A stretch of 55,536 nucleotides of DNA from CAYUMU01 sp964445985 (GTDB lineage: Bacteria; Planctomycetota; Planctomycetia; Pirellulales; S012-138), in contig CAYUMU010000040.1 of the NCBI GenBank assembly GCA_964445985.1, forward strand, positions 1-55,536. Direction: 5' to 3'. Under the pieces are notes generated by a model. That model saw nothing but the letters and a program-made list of their open reading frames with translations, made no database searches and was not told the origin of the DNA. Shown piece by piece: positions 9,208 to 16,817 of the stretch (position 1 is its first letter; every line of letters begins with the position of its first letter). Made by a program: the position numbers and the translations under genes.

Positions 9208-9360
9208 CAGGGCCGATTGGAAGGCGCTCCACGCCGCGCCGATCATCGGGTTCGGCGGGTTGGGCGGCCCGGTGTTGATTGGCAAAACCCGCATCTCGTC
9301 AATCCTACTCCAACGTGTTAGATTGTGCGTTTCGGATTAGGAACCAAGTTCGTTGCCGTT

Positions 9361-9381
9361 CCCCCGGATTTCTTTCGGGGG
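9361..9381. other. Hairpin upstream of the SEC-C/TPR gene
   Basis: CCCCCG and CGGGGG (9361-9366 and 9376-9381) form a 6-bp GC stem around a 9-base loop, about 100 bases before the next start codon. It could be a terminator or a leader structure; there is no clear T-run. Confidence 0.4.
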
Positions 9382-9485
9382 CGACCGCGGTGGCCTTTGT
9401 CGCTGGTGGGTGCCAGCCAAAAGCCAAGGGGCCGTGCGTGCCAGGGACGGGAACAGCAGGATCGCCTGAGGGATAACCGACCACC

Positions 9486-11621
9486 ATGACGATCGATAAA
9501 TACGCGCTCTGCCCCGGGGGAACCGGCAAAAAGATCAAGTTTTGCTGCGCCGACCTGAAGCACGAGATCGAAAAAGTACACCGCATGCGGGAGGCCGACC
9601 AGCGGCAAGGGTGCTTGGAGTACCTGGAGTTGCTGGAAAAAAAATATCCCGATCGACTTTGCCTTTGCACGCTCAAAGCCGAGTTGTATCGCGATTTGGG
9701 CCGGGCCGACGACGCACAGCAGGCCCTGGCGAACATTCTCGAGCGCGATAGCAACAATCCCACCGCCTTGGCCGAGTCGGCCCTGGTGGTGATCGAGAAG
9801 GAAGAAACGCCCGAAGGAGTTCGCAAAGCGATCGATCTGCTGCAATCGGCTTTGCAGTCGGCCGCCGATCAATGGCCCGACGTGTTTCTCGACGCCTTTT
9901 TGGCCATTGGCATGGCGGCTTTCCGCGGCGGCTTACCCCAGGCCGCGCTGGGCCATTTGCTGGTGTATACGGGCACCGGCATCGACGACCAGCCGGTGAA
10001 CGAACTGCTCACGCAGTTTTACGCCTCGCCCGAAGTCCCTTTGATATTGAAAGAAGAACGCCGGTTCCAGCCGGCGCCCGACGACGTTCCGTGGAAGGCC
10101 GACTTCGAGCAATGCAGCCGCCTGGCTGCCCGCGTGCAATGGCGCGCCGCGGCCGAGCAGCTCGAAAAACTTTCCGCCGAGGCCGACCATGCCGCCATCT
10201 GGACCAATCTGGCAATTTTGCGAGGTTGGCTCGGCGATCAAGAAAGTGCCGCCGCTGCCTGGCGACGCTGCCTGGCGCACGACATTCCGCGGGCAGACAA
10301 AGTCGTGATCGAAATGCTGCTGGGCATGCAGGCCGGCAAAACGGCCCTCAATTACGCCAATCAAATGTCGGTGACGTTCCCGGTTCTGAGCTGGGATCCC
10401 ACGCTGGAGCGACTGCTGAGTAGTTCGCGAGTCGGCTCGTCTTCGGTTCAGCAGCAAGCCCGTTACCTGCGGAAAGACACGCCAGCCCCGCGGAATGCTT
10501 TTGTGCTGCTCAGCCGTGAAGGCGCTATCCCCGACGATCCGCGGTCCATGGATGACATTCCGATAACCATCGGCCGGCTATTCCTGTATGGCCGCGAAAC
10601 GGATCGCGAGCCCCGCCTGGAATTGCTCTATTTTGACGACGAATCCGAGGCGGTCGGCCTGGTGAGCGAGATCGTCGGCGATTCGCTAGGGCAACCCGGC
10701 GAACCGATCCAACTGGCGCCGCAATCGGCTCTGGCTAAATTCTTGCGATGGGATATTCAAGCTCGTTCGCTGGAAGAGCATCAGCAGTTCTCCGCAATGC
10801 TCCCGCGCGCAATTCAGCAACGCCTGGTCGATCATTGGATGCAGCTCCCCAACGACTGGCTCGGCGGGAAATCCCCGGCCGAAGCGGCTGCGGAACCGCA
10901 ATTGCGTTTGCTGCTGGAGGCCGGCGTGGAACAACTCGAAACCGGCTTTACTTCCCTGGATACCCCCGTCGGCGAAGAGGTGACACGCCCGCTGCGAGAG
11001 AAATTGGGCCTGGAAACCGATCTCGTGCTCGACGAAGAGCAGCTTGCGGGCGAAGACGTGCGGCTCTTCCAGTTGCGGTGGTTGGTGCCCGAAAAGTTGA
11101 GCGACGATAACCTGGTGCTCTCGTACGTGCGGGCCAAGCAACATGGGATTGGTCGCGCGGTGTTGCGCTTCGCACTCGAAATTATCAATCGCGAGTCCCT
11201 GGAGTCGCAATTGCCGTTCGCCTATGTGCATGCCCAAATTGCCGACGAACTGTCGGGCACCCCGGCGGCACTCGAGCACTATCGCAAGGCGCGCGAACTA
11301 TTGATTGCCCAAGGCCAATCGCCTGCTCCCATGGTTGCCTCCGAATTGCTGACCTTGTTCCAATTGGGCCGCAGTTCCGAGTTCTTGGACCTGGTCAACG
11401 TTCTCCAGCGAAAATTTGGCCGCGATCGCGGGGTGATGGAAGCTTTGGGAAGCGTGATCGAGTATGTCCAGCAAATGACGAGGACGGGCGAAGCGAGGAG
11501 CGCGGCGCCGGCCGCCGGCGCCCAAACCGCTCCCTCGCCAGCCGCGGGTGGCTTATGGACTCCCGAAGGCGAATCCTCGCCGGCGGCAGAGCAGCCTTCC
11601 AAGCTTTGGCTGCCCGACTAA
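9486..11621 (+). CDS. SEC-C-like zinc motif plus TPR repeat protein
   Basis: The protein has 711 residues. Its first 25 contain CPGGTGKKIKFCC, a variant of the SEC-C zinc-binding motif known from the SecA C-terminus and many unrelated proteins. Helical TPR-like repeats follow (DRLCLCTLKAELYRDLGRADDAQQALANIL, in part, and LRGWLGDQESAAAAWRRCL). The middle is a mixed region, and further repeats lie near residue 590. A low-complexity Pro/Ala tail ends GGLWTPEG and KLWLPD. No signal peptide is present, so it is cytosolic. It is probably a scaffold or adaptor in the planctomycete-specific family of this layout. The function is unknown. Confidence 0.7.
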   Translation: MTIDKYALCPGGTGKKIKFCCADLKHEIEKVHRMREADQRQGCLEYLELLEKKYPDRLCLCTLKAELYRDLGRADDAQQALANILERDSNNPTALAESALVVIEKEETPEGVRKAIDLLQSALQSAADQWPDVFLDAFLAIGMAAFRGGLPQAALGHLLVYTGTGIDDQPVNELLTQFYASPEVPLILKEERRFQPAPDDVPWKADFEQCSRLAARVQWRAAAEQLEKLSAEADHAAIWTNLAILRGWLGDQESAAAAWRRCLAHDIPRADKVVIEMLLGMQAGKTALNYANQMSVTFPVLSWDPTLERLLSSSRVGSSSVQQQARYLRKDTPAPRNAFVLLSREGAIPDDPRSMDDIPITIGRLFLYGRETDREPRLELLYFDDESEAVGLVSEIVGDSLGQPGEPIQLAPQSALAKFLRWDIQARSLEEHQQFSAMLPRAIQQRLVDHWMQLPNDWLGGKSPAEAAAEPQLRLLLEAGVEQLETGFTSLDTPVGEEVTRPLREKLGLETDLVLDEEQLAGEDVRLFQLRWLVPEKLSDDNLVLSYVRAKQHGIGRAVLRFALEIINRESLESQLPFAYVHAQIADELSGTPAALEHYRKARELLIAQGQSPAPMVASELLTLFQLGRSSEFLDLVNVLQRKFGRDRGVMEALGSVIEYVQQMTRTGEARSAAPAAGAQTAPSPAAGGLWTPEGESSPAAEQPSKLWLPD

Positions 11622-11808
11622 TGCGGCTGATATTGATTCAAAGGGAGAGCGGGAGGCGGCTGGCGATTCGGCGCCCATTTTGGCAATGGGTTCCAGGGCC
11701 GACCAGAATTTACACCCAAGCGTTGCCTTGCCCCACCCCGCGGTCGCTCCACAGCGATCGCCTGGCTAGAAATTCTCGTCGTGTTCGTGAATGGAGGAGC
11801 ATCCGGTT

Positions 11809-12792
11809 ATGCGGAACGATGCCTTGGCAAGAGTTGAGGACCGAAGCCTGGGAGCACCGGTTCAAAACTGCGGACAAACCGGCCGACGTCATGCCCGCCT
11901 GGCGCGGCTGACTTCAACGGCCTTCATCCTTTGCTGCGTTTTGGGTTGCGGCGGCCAATCGAATCCAGGCGGGCAAACGATTTCTGCCCAAATCGAGGCG
12001 GCAAAAGCCAATCCCAATCCCCAGGCCCGGGCTCGAGCGCTCACCCTACTGGCCGATAAGCAGAATCTGGCTCAAGACACCATGGGCGCGCGAGATACGT
12101 TTCGCGCAGCGCATCAAGCCATCACCGAAATTAGCGATCCATCGTCAAAAGCAATGGAGTTAGGCGTCTTGGCCCAAGGTTACGCCCGGGCTAACGATCT
12201 CAGCGCCGCCAAGAACACGGTAGCCGAAGGCCGAAAAGTCGCCGCCATGATTCCCGAACCGTTCCTCCAGGTCGCCGCCTACGCCTCGATGGCAAAAGCA
12301 CTCGGCGTGGCGAAAGCCCCTGCCGATGCCGCCGACCTGCTTCGCGACGCCGAAGCCGCCGCGGGGAAATTCGACAAGACCAATCCGCTTGCCCAACAGC
12401 AGCAAGTGGAAGCTCTGATTACCATTGCGGAGGGCTACCAGGGAATTGATCGCACGGCCAGCGCCACTGCCCTCTTTGAACGGATAGGCCAATCGATTGA
12501 ATCGATCGATTCGCCCCGAGGCCAGGCCGATGCACTTGCCGCGATGGCAGCCGCTCAAGCCCGACTTGGCTTACCCGAAACGGCCGCTACTTTTCAAAAG
12601 GCCATCGACGCCGCGCATCGGATCGACGATCCCACCAGTCAAACCCATGCTCTGGCCGAAATAGCGATGAAAATGCCCGATCGCGGGAAAGCGCAGGCCT
12701 TGCTTGACGAAGCCGACAAATTGGCGAACAAAATTTCTGACGTGGGACTCCGATCAGAAGCGCAGGACAAAATTCGCAAAGCGCGTCGTTAA
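11809..12792 (+). CDS. Lipoprotein with TPR-like helical repeats
   Basis: I place the start at ATG 11809 because GGAGGAG lies 9 bases upstream; an ATG at 11791 would put the ribosome site inside the gene. The 327-residue product has a long basic n-region, a hydrophobic core and a lipobox-like VLGC, so lipidation at that Cys is likely. The mature part is almost entirely helical. It has repeated motifs of about 35-40 residues built around A-x-x-x-A-LAxxA and D-A-A-xLLxxA, resembling TPR-type repeats. It lies 187 bases after the SEC-C/TPR gene on the same strand. It may be a periplasmic protein-interaction lipoprotein; the partner is unknown. Confidence 0.6.
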   Translation: MRNDALARVEDRSLGAPVQNCGQTGRRHARLARLTSTAFILCCVLGCGGQSNPGGQTISAQIEAAKANPNPQARARALTLLADKQNLAQDTMGARDTFRAAHQAITEISDPSSKAMELGVLAQGYARANDLSAAKNTVAEGRKVAAMIPEPFLQVAAYASMAKALGVAKAPADAADLLRDAEAAAGKFDKTNPLAQQQQVEALITIAEGYQGIDRTASATALFERIGQSIESIDSPRGQADALAAMAAAQARLGLPETAATFQKAIDAAHRIDDPTSQTHALAEIAMKMPDRGKAQALLDEADKLANKISDVGLRSEAQDKIRKARR

Positions 12793-12835
12793 ACCAGGAT
12801 CTGGGAAGCGTGCATCGCGTCCCCAGTGGGGTATC

Positions 12836-13055
12836 GATCGCCTCACCAGCGGGATTCTTGAGTTCGCTGAAGGCGTTTCTGTGTTTGCCTGCGGCACCCA
12901 AATGACGCCCTACCAGTACACCATTCAGGGAGACCGATTCGCGTTGGCGATTATCAATGACAAGTATCAATGACAAGCCGGCGCCGACTCCCCTGGAAGA
13001 CGCCGTGGCCAATATGCGGGTGATCAAAGCGGTGTTGGCCAGCGCGGCCAAATAG
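12836..13055 (+). pseudogene. Gfo/Idh/MocA oxidoreductase C-terminal remnant
   Basis: Two adjacent frames together read as the C-terminal end of a Gfo/Idh/MocA-family oxidoreductase. The first gives DRLTSGILEFAEG...PYQYTIQGDRFALAIINDK and the second gives NDKPAPTPLEDAVANMRVI, ending SAAK and a stop. They are separated by an exact 13-bp tandem duplication (TATCAATGACAAG, 12952-12964 and 12965-12977). Removing one copy restores a single frame through IINDKPAPTPLEDA. The N-terminal Rossmann domain is missing, so the gene was also 5'-deleted. It is therefore a decayed fragment between two intact genes. Confidence 0.7.
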
Positions 13056-13076
13056 CTTCAAAACCCTCACCCTGCT

Positions 13077-14087
13077 TTAGCGACTCGCCGCTTTTCGCGA
13101 CTCCTGGGGCGGCTGTGCCTTCTTGTTCTTTTTCGCCCCAGGCTTCTTCTCCATGGGCTTTTTGCCATCCGATAGATCCCAGGCCGTAAGCCAGCGGCTT
13201 TTTCCCGGCTGCAGCTTGAATTCGTTAATCAGCCGCCGCTCCATATCGGGCAAGTGACCCGCGCCGTAGAACACGGCCACGTTCCGCTTTCCCGCCGCAA
13301 TTTGTTCGGCCAGCACTTGCAGCGCGACCTTATTCCGCTCGCTGATCAATGTTGATCCGTCGGGGCCTTCGAGCCAGCCCATGGCTTTGTCGGAGTCTTC
13401 AAATTGGCCAGCCATGGTGCGTTTCCAGACCAACGAAGGATTATTGGAGAACAACAATCCGGCCAGTAGATCGCCATCGCCGGGCCCGGTTTTCTTGACG
13501 CTTTCTTGCGCGATTCCTTGACCGATCATGCGGAAGAACATGTTGAGGAAGCTCTCCTGCCGCTTCTCCATGGAGGCCATCATTTCATCCCACGACATGT
13601 CGGCATGCAGGAAGTTCTTTTGTTGGTAATCCACGCGCAGAATCTGGTCGTCCAGGCTCAGCATGCCAGCAATCGGACCCCAGGTGCCAGCCTGGCCGCG
13701 GCCCGGACGAGCGCCCTTGGGAGCCACCAATTCGTACAACACCACTTCGTACTTGCGAAAAGCCTTGTTCAGCTGTTCGTAGTAGTTCGTATCGCCGATA
13801 TGCACGGCGCCGATCAGATCGACCTGGATATCCTGCCCATCGGCCGCTTTGCCATGGTAGGTGACAATGGCCGTTTGCAGGGCCGAAACTTCGTCATCAC
13901 GATCGCGCTGGATGCGAACGAATTTGCTGGACGCCGTTTTCGCCTCGGCAGACTGTTTCGCCTCGGCAGATTTCGCCTTGGCAGACACGTCGGCCTTGGT
14001 CTTTGGGGCCGCGGTTTCCTGGGCAGCAGCCAGGTTGGTGCATCCCATCAGCGCAACGGCGGCCACCGCCCAGCAGCGATGAATCAT
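13077..14087 (-). CDS. TraB/GumN (Tiki-like) family exported protein
   Basis: The product has 336 residues. It starts at ATG 14087 with GAGG upstream and has an N-terminal export signal; ALMGC could be a lipobox. A Lys/Ala-rich linker follows. The conserved core begins IDLIGAVHIGDTNYYEQLNKAF (in part) and KYEVVLYELVAP, where the HIGD and E positions match the TraB/GumN metalloprotease-like family. A second family signature is FYGAGHLPDMERRL near the C-terminus. The tail is Lys/Pro-rich and probably disordered. The family has a Tiki-like fold, and enzymatic function is proven for few members. The gene is separate from its neighbours. Confidence 0.75.
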   Translation of the reverse strand: MIHRCWAVAAVALMGCTNLAAAQETAAPKTKADVSAKAKSAEAKQSAEAKTASSKFVRIQRDRDDEVSALQTAIVTYHGKAADGQDIQVDLIGAVHIGDTNYYEQLNKAFRKYEVVLYELVAPKGARPGRGQAGTWGPIAGMLSLDDQILRVDYQQKNFLHADMSWDEMMASMEKRQESFLNMFFRMIGQGIAQESVKKTGPGDGDLLAGLLFSNNPSLVWKRTMAGQFEDSDKAMGWLEGPDGSTLISERNKVALQVLAEQIAAGKRNVAVFYGAGHLPDMERRLINEFKLQPGKSRWLTAWDLSDGKKPMEKKPGAKKNKKAQPPQESRKAASR

Positions 14088-14360
14088 GGGCTTATCCTCG
14101 AGAAAATCAGTGGGAATGTGAGGGGGAGGGCTGAATTGCCTGCTGTTGCTCGAACCCCATCGGCAATTCAACAGCGCAAAAACAAGGGCGCGCCGCTGTT
14201 TTCGCTCATCTGAGTATACGCGCGGCGATTGCCGGGAGCAACGCGGCGAATCTTCGGCGTGCCAAGCGAGGAGCCCCCGGCAAAGGAGCGAACGCGCGCG
14301 CTCCGCCCAGCCAAGGTGGAGAATACGTCGAGCCAAACTCGCCGCGTGGGGGGCCGAAAC

Positions 14361-14492
14361 TCAGAAATTCGACCGAGAACCGAACCCCTTCATGCAAAAT
14401 AGGCCGACCAGCAGAATCGCCCCGCCAACGAGGACCCACTCCCAAAGACCCCAGCCGTTGACTGAGCGCAGGAGGATATTCATGTACTTCAT
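14361..14492 (-). CDS. Small single-span membrane protein, 43 residues
   Basis: A short frame starts at ATG 14492 with GGGGAG nine bases upstream. It encodes 43 residues with one hydrophobic span (WVLVGGAILLVGLFCM). The ending is KGFGSRSNF and is basic. I recall similar tiny proteins ending CMxGxGSR in Pirellulales genomes, which together with the good ribosome site makes it credible. It lies between the GT39 and TraB-like genes on the same strand. The function is unknown. The surrounding 14088-14591 shows nothing else. Confidence 0.6.
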   Translation of the reverse strand: MKYMNILLRSVNGWGLWEWVLVGGAILLVGLFCMKGFGSRSNF

Positions 14493-14591
14493 TGTGGATC
14501 GCTCCCCGGAGTGCTTCGATCGGCCCCTCAACGAAACTTACGTCACTTTTCGTCGTGCGGTAACGATTCGAGGCCCCGGCTTCATGCCGGC

Positions 14592-16121
14592 TCAATCCGG
14601 ACCTTCGGCAAAACCGGAATTCGGAGGGAGCCGAAATAGGGCGAAATCGTCACCCTGCACGACCACTGGAAGCTGTTTCAATACCTGCTGGCTCTCAACC
14701 GGTATGCTTTGCAAGTGGGCGACGACCAGATAGTTCGCCCCCTCGCGGTGCATTTTCTCCAAGTCTTGTCGCAATTGGGCCGAGGGCATTCGGGCCACCC
14801 AACCACGTCGATCGCAATAGTACAGCAGATCGAAAGTGGTTCCGTGCACGGTGGCCACCGGTTCGTCCCGCGGCACATGCTGCCGACACGCCGCGGCGGC
14901 CGCCAACACGCTGCGATCTTCGTCAGGAGTAACGAAGGCCGGTTTAACCGAGTATCGCAGCGAAAAAGCCAGCGTCACCATCGCTAACAACAGGGCGGCA
15001 GACTTGCCAGAAACCCGATCCGAAACGCATTTCCAGCCAAGGCCTGCCAGGATCGCAAGCGGCGGTAGAATTACGAACAGATAATAGTTCATGGCATGGA
15101 ACTTGGCCGGCAACGCCAACACCAGCACGGCCATGGCAGCCAACCAGGGAACCAAGATCCAAGCCTCTCGCCGGCACAACCCCAGCAGCAGCAACGTAAA
15201 GCCAATGGGGGTAAGCAGAATCGTCGCGGCGTCATCCAGCAATTGGCAATAGAAATCGGGCTGGCCCAGCAGCGCCGGAGGCCATTGGTGAGCTTGCTGG
15301 CTATTTCGCAACGAATAGAAAACGTGCTCGGCGAGCGGAGAACCCACCTGGCTAATGCGAAGTACGTGGATGCACCACGCAATTGCCGGGAGGCAGGCAA
15401 TTCCCCAACACAACAGCCCGATGCCCAACAGCGCGGCACGACTCCGCCACCGGGGCCAAGTATTCGCCAGCCCCCCGTCTCCGCCCAACCACACCAGCCA
15501 GGCCAACGGCAGCAGCAATACGAGCATGTAGATTTTTGTCAGCACCAGCAGCGACAACGCAACTCCGCTCAAAATACACCAGCCCACTCGGCGGGTACGG
15601 CCAAATCGATCGGCCGCGTCCAGGGCCACCAGGCTAAGCAGCACCACCGACGCCTCGAGCATGAAGCTCTGGCCAAAGATGATGGCCACGGGGGAAATCG
15701 CCAGGAACCAGCCAGCGGCAAGCCCAGCCCGATGCCCAAACCATCGGCAGGCAAAGACATACAACAGCAGCACCGCCCCCGTGCTGCACGCTACCGAAAC
15801 GGCCCTTCCCCAGAAGTCGAGCGATCCACCCAAGAAAGACCACAACAAACCTGCAAGGTAAGCCGAGATCGGAACTTCCAGAAGATGCAGGCCTCGCTCA
15901 CCCCCTCGCAAAACATCTAGTTTGGGCAGGGTAACGGGGGCATGTCCTGCAACCCAATTGCGGGCAATCATGGCGTACGCCACGTTCTTGGTGGCAAAAT
16001 TTCCCAGCAGGGGACGATTCAATCCCGGAGCGCGAAGCGCCAGTGCAATGAGCACCAGTGCCCAAACCGAGCCGCGTTGCCAGCGGCCGTTGGAGGTCGT
16101 CTCGCGGAGAACCTCGGGCAT
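14592..16121 (-). CDS. GT39/ArnT-like membrane glycosyltransferase
   Basis: The 509-residue protein has about ten or more hydrophobic spans and a soluble C-terminal part of about 120 residues. The start at ATG 16121 has GAGG five bases upstream. The layout is that of the dolichyl-phosphate-mannose mannosyltransferase/ArnT (GT39) superfamily, which moves sugars from polyprenyl-phosphate donors onto lipids or proteins at the outer face of the inner membrane. Visible features are RAPGLNRPLLG at the first loop, FGQSFMLEASV and the re-entrant-like LTKIYML segments. The C-terminal region (VATVHGTTFDLLYYCDRRGW) resembles the periplasmic domain of these enzymes. The acceptor is unknown and no glycan operon is adjacent. 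Confidence 0.8.
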   Translation of the reverse strand: MPEVLRETTSNGRWQRGSVWALVLIALALRAPGLNRPLLGNFATKNVAYAMIARNWVAGHAPVTLPKLDVLRGGERGLHLLEVPISAYLAGLLWSFLGGSLDFWGRAVSVACSTGAVLLLYVFACRWFGHRAGLAAGWFLAISPVAIIFGQSFMLEASVVLLSLVALDAADRFGRTRRVGWCILSGVALSLLVLTKIYMLVLLLPLAWLVWLGGDGGLANTWPRWRSRAALLGIGLLCWGIACLPAIAWCIHVLRISQVGSPLAEHVFYSLRNSQQAHQWPPALLGQPDFYCQLLDDAATILLTPIGFTLLLLGLCRREAWILVPWLAAMAVLVLALPAKFHAMNYYLFVILPPLAILAGLGWKCVSDRVSGKSAALLLAMVTLAFSLRYSVKPAFVTPDEDRSVLAAAAACRQHVPRDEPVATVHGTTFDLLYYCDRRGWVARMPSAQLRQDLEKMHREGANYLVVAHLQSIPVESQQVLKQLPVVVQGDDFALFRLPPNSGFAEGPD

Positions 16122-16670
16122 TTCTTCCTCAGTCCGTCGTAACGAGAGAGTAAACACGGGACAGCCAAGCCGTAATCTATACTCCGCTGGCCCTGTCGTC
16201 GCGACCTCAAGCTCACCAGATAATGCCCGGCTGAAACAGCCGTCTTCAGACTTCCAAACCAAACGACGACCGGTCGAATTCTTTGCATGCCCGCTATTTA
16301 GGCACGCACTGCCATCAGGCAAGGCACACACAACCCTACCGGGGGGTTTTAGATATATTTGGAGTCGGCGCGGATGAAAAAACTCTCAAGAAATTGCCTT
16401 CCCTATCGTAGGGGGAGGTCGGCGTATGGAGTGCCTGCGATAGGCAGCCCCCAGGGAGGCCCAAATGCTCGCTTCGAAAATGGCGGAGGCCATCCTGGGC
16501 TGGTTTTCTCCGCTCGAAAATCACGTTATGCTCAACATCCTCAGAACTGTGGGATGGCGAGTCAGCCGCGGTTACTGGCCTACCGCCAGGCAATTGGCTG
16601 CGCGCTGGGTTCCCCTCTGCGCGTGCCTCCGCCCCGGCAGAGGTGATCTGAGAGCATGAACTCTCAGCGT

Positions 16671-16686
16671 TGGCACGCTGCTTGCT
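16671..16686 (+). promoter_or_regulatory. Sigma-54 promoter for type III glutamine synthetase
   Basis: TGGCACG, four bases, then TTGCT (16671-16677 and 16682-16686) match the -24/-12 sigma-54 consensus at every core base. Transcription would start near 16697, about 120 bases before the GTG start at 16818. A nitrogen-regulated gene directly downstream is the expected setting. The activator site was not identified. The rest of 16122-16670 shows no gene I can support. Confidence 0.85.
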
Positions 16687-16817
16687 TACACATGCGACTC
16701 AATCAGGGAAGATTCCGCAACTCATGCCAAGCCAGGGGTGAGTGTCTTCCTGTACTGATCGGTGGCGTACCAGGCGGAAAGCGTCATCCAAATTTTCGTC
16801 CAAGAGGAAAAAAGTCA

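Larger units (their letters stand above)
8808..9485. other. Intergenic region with repeats, no supported gene
   Basis: About 680 bases between two divergent genes. It holds the 9166-9207 heptamer array and the 9361-9381 hairpin, and presumably both promoters. Open frames here are short, overlap each other on both strands and have no recognisable protein signal. Confidence 0.6.
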
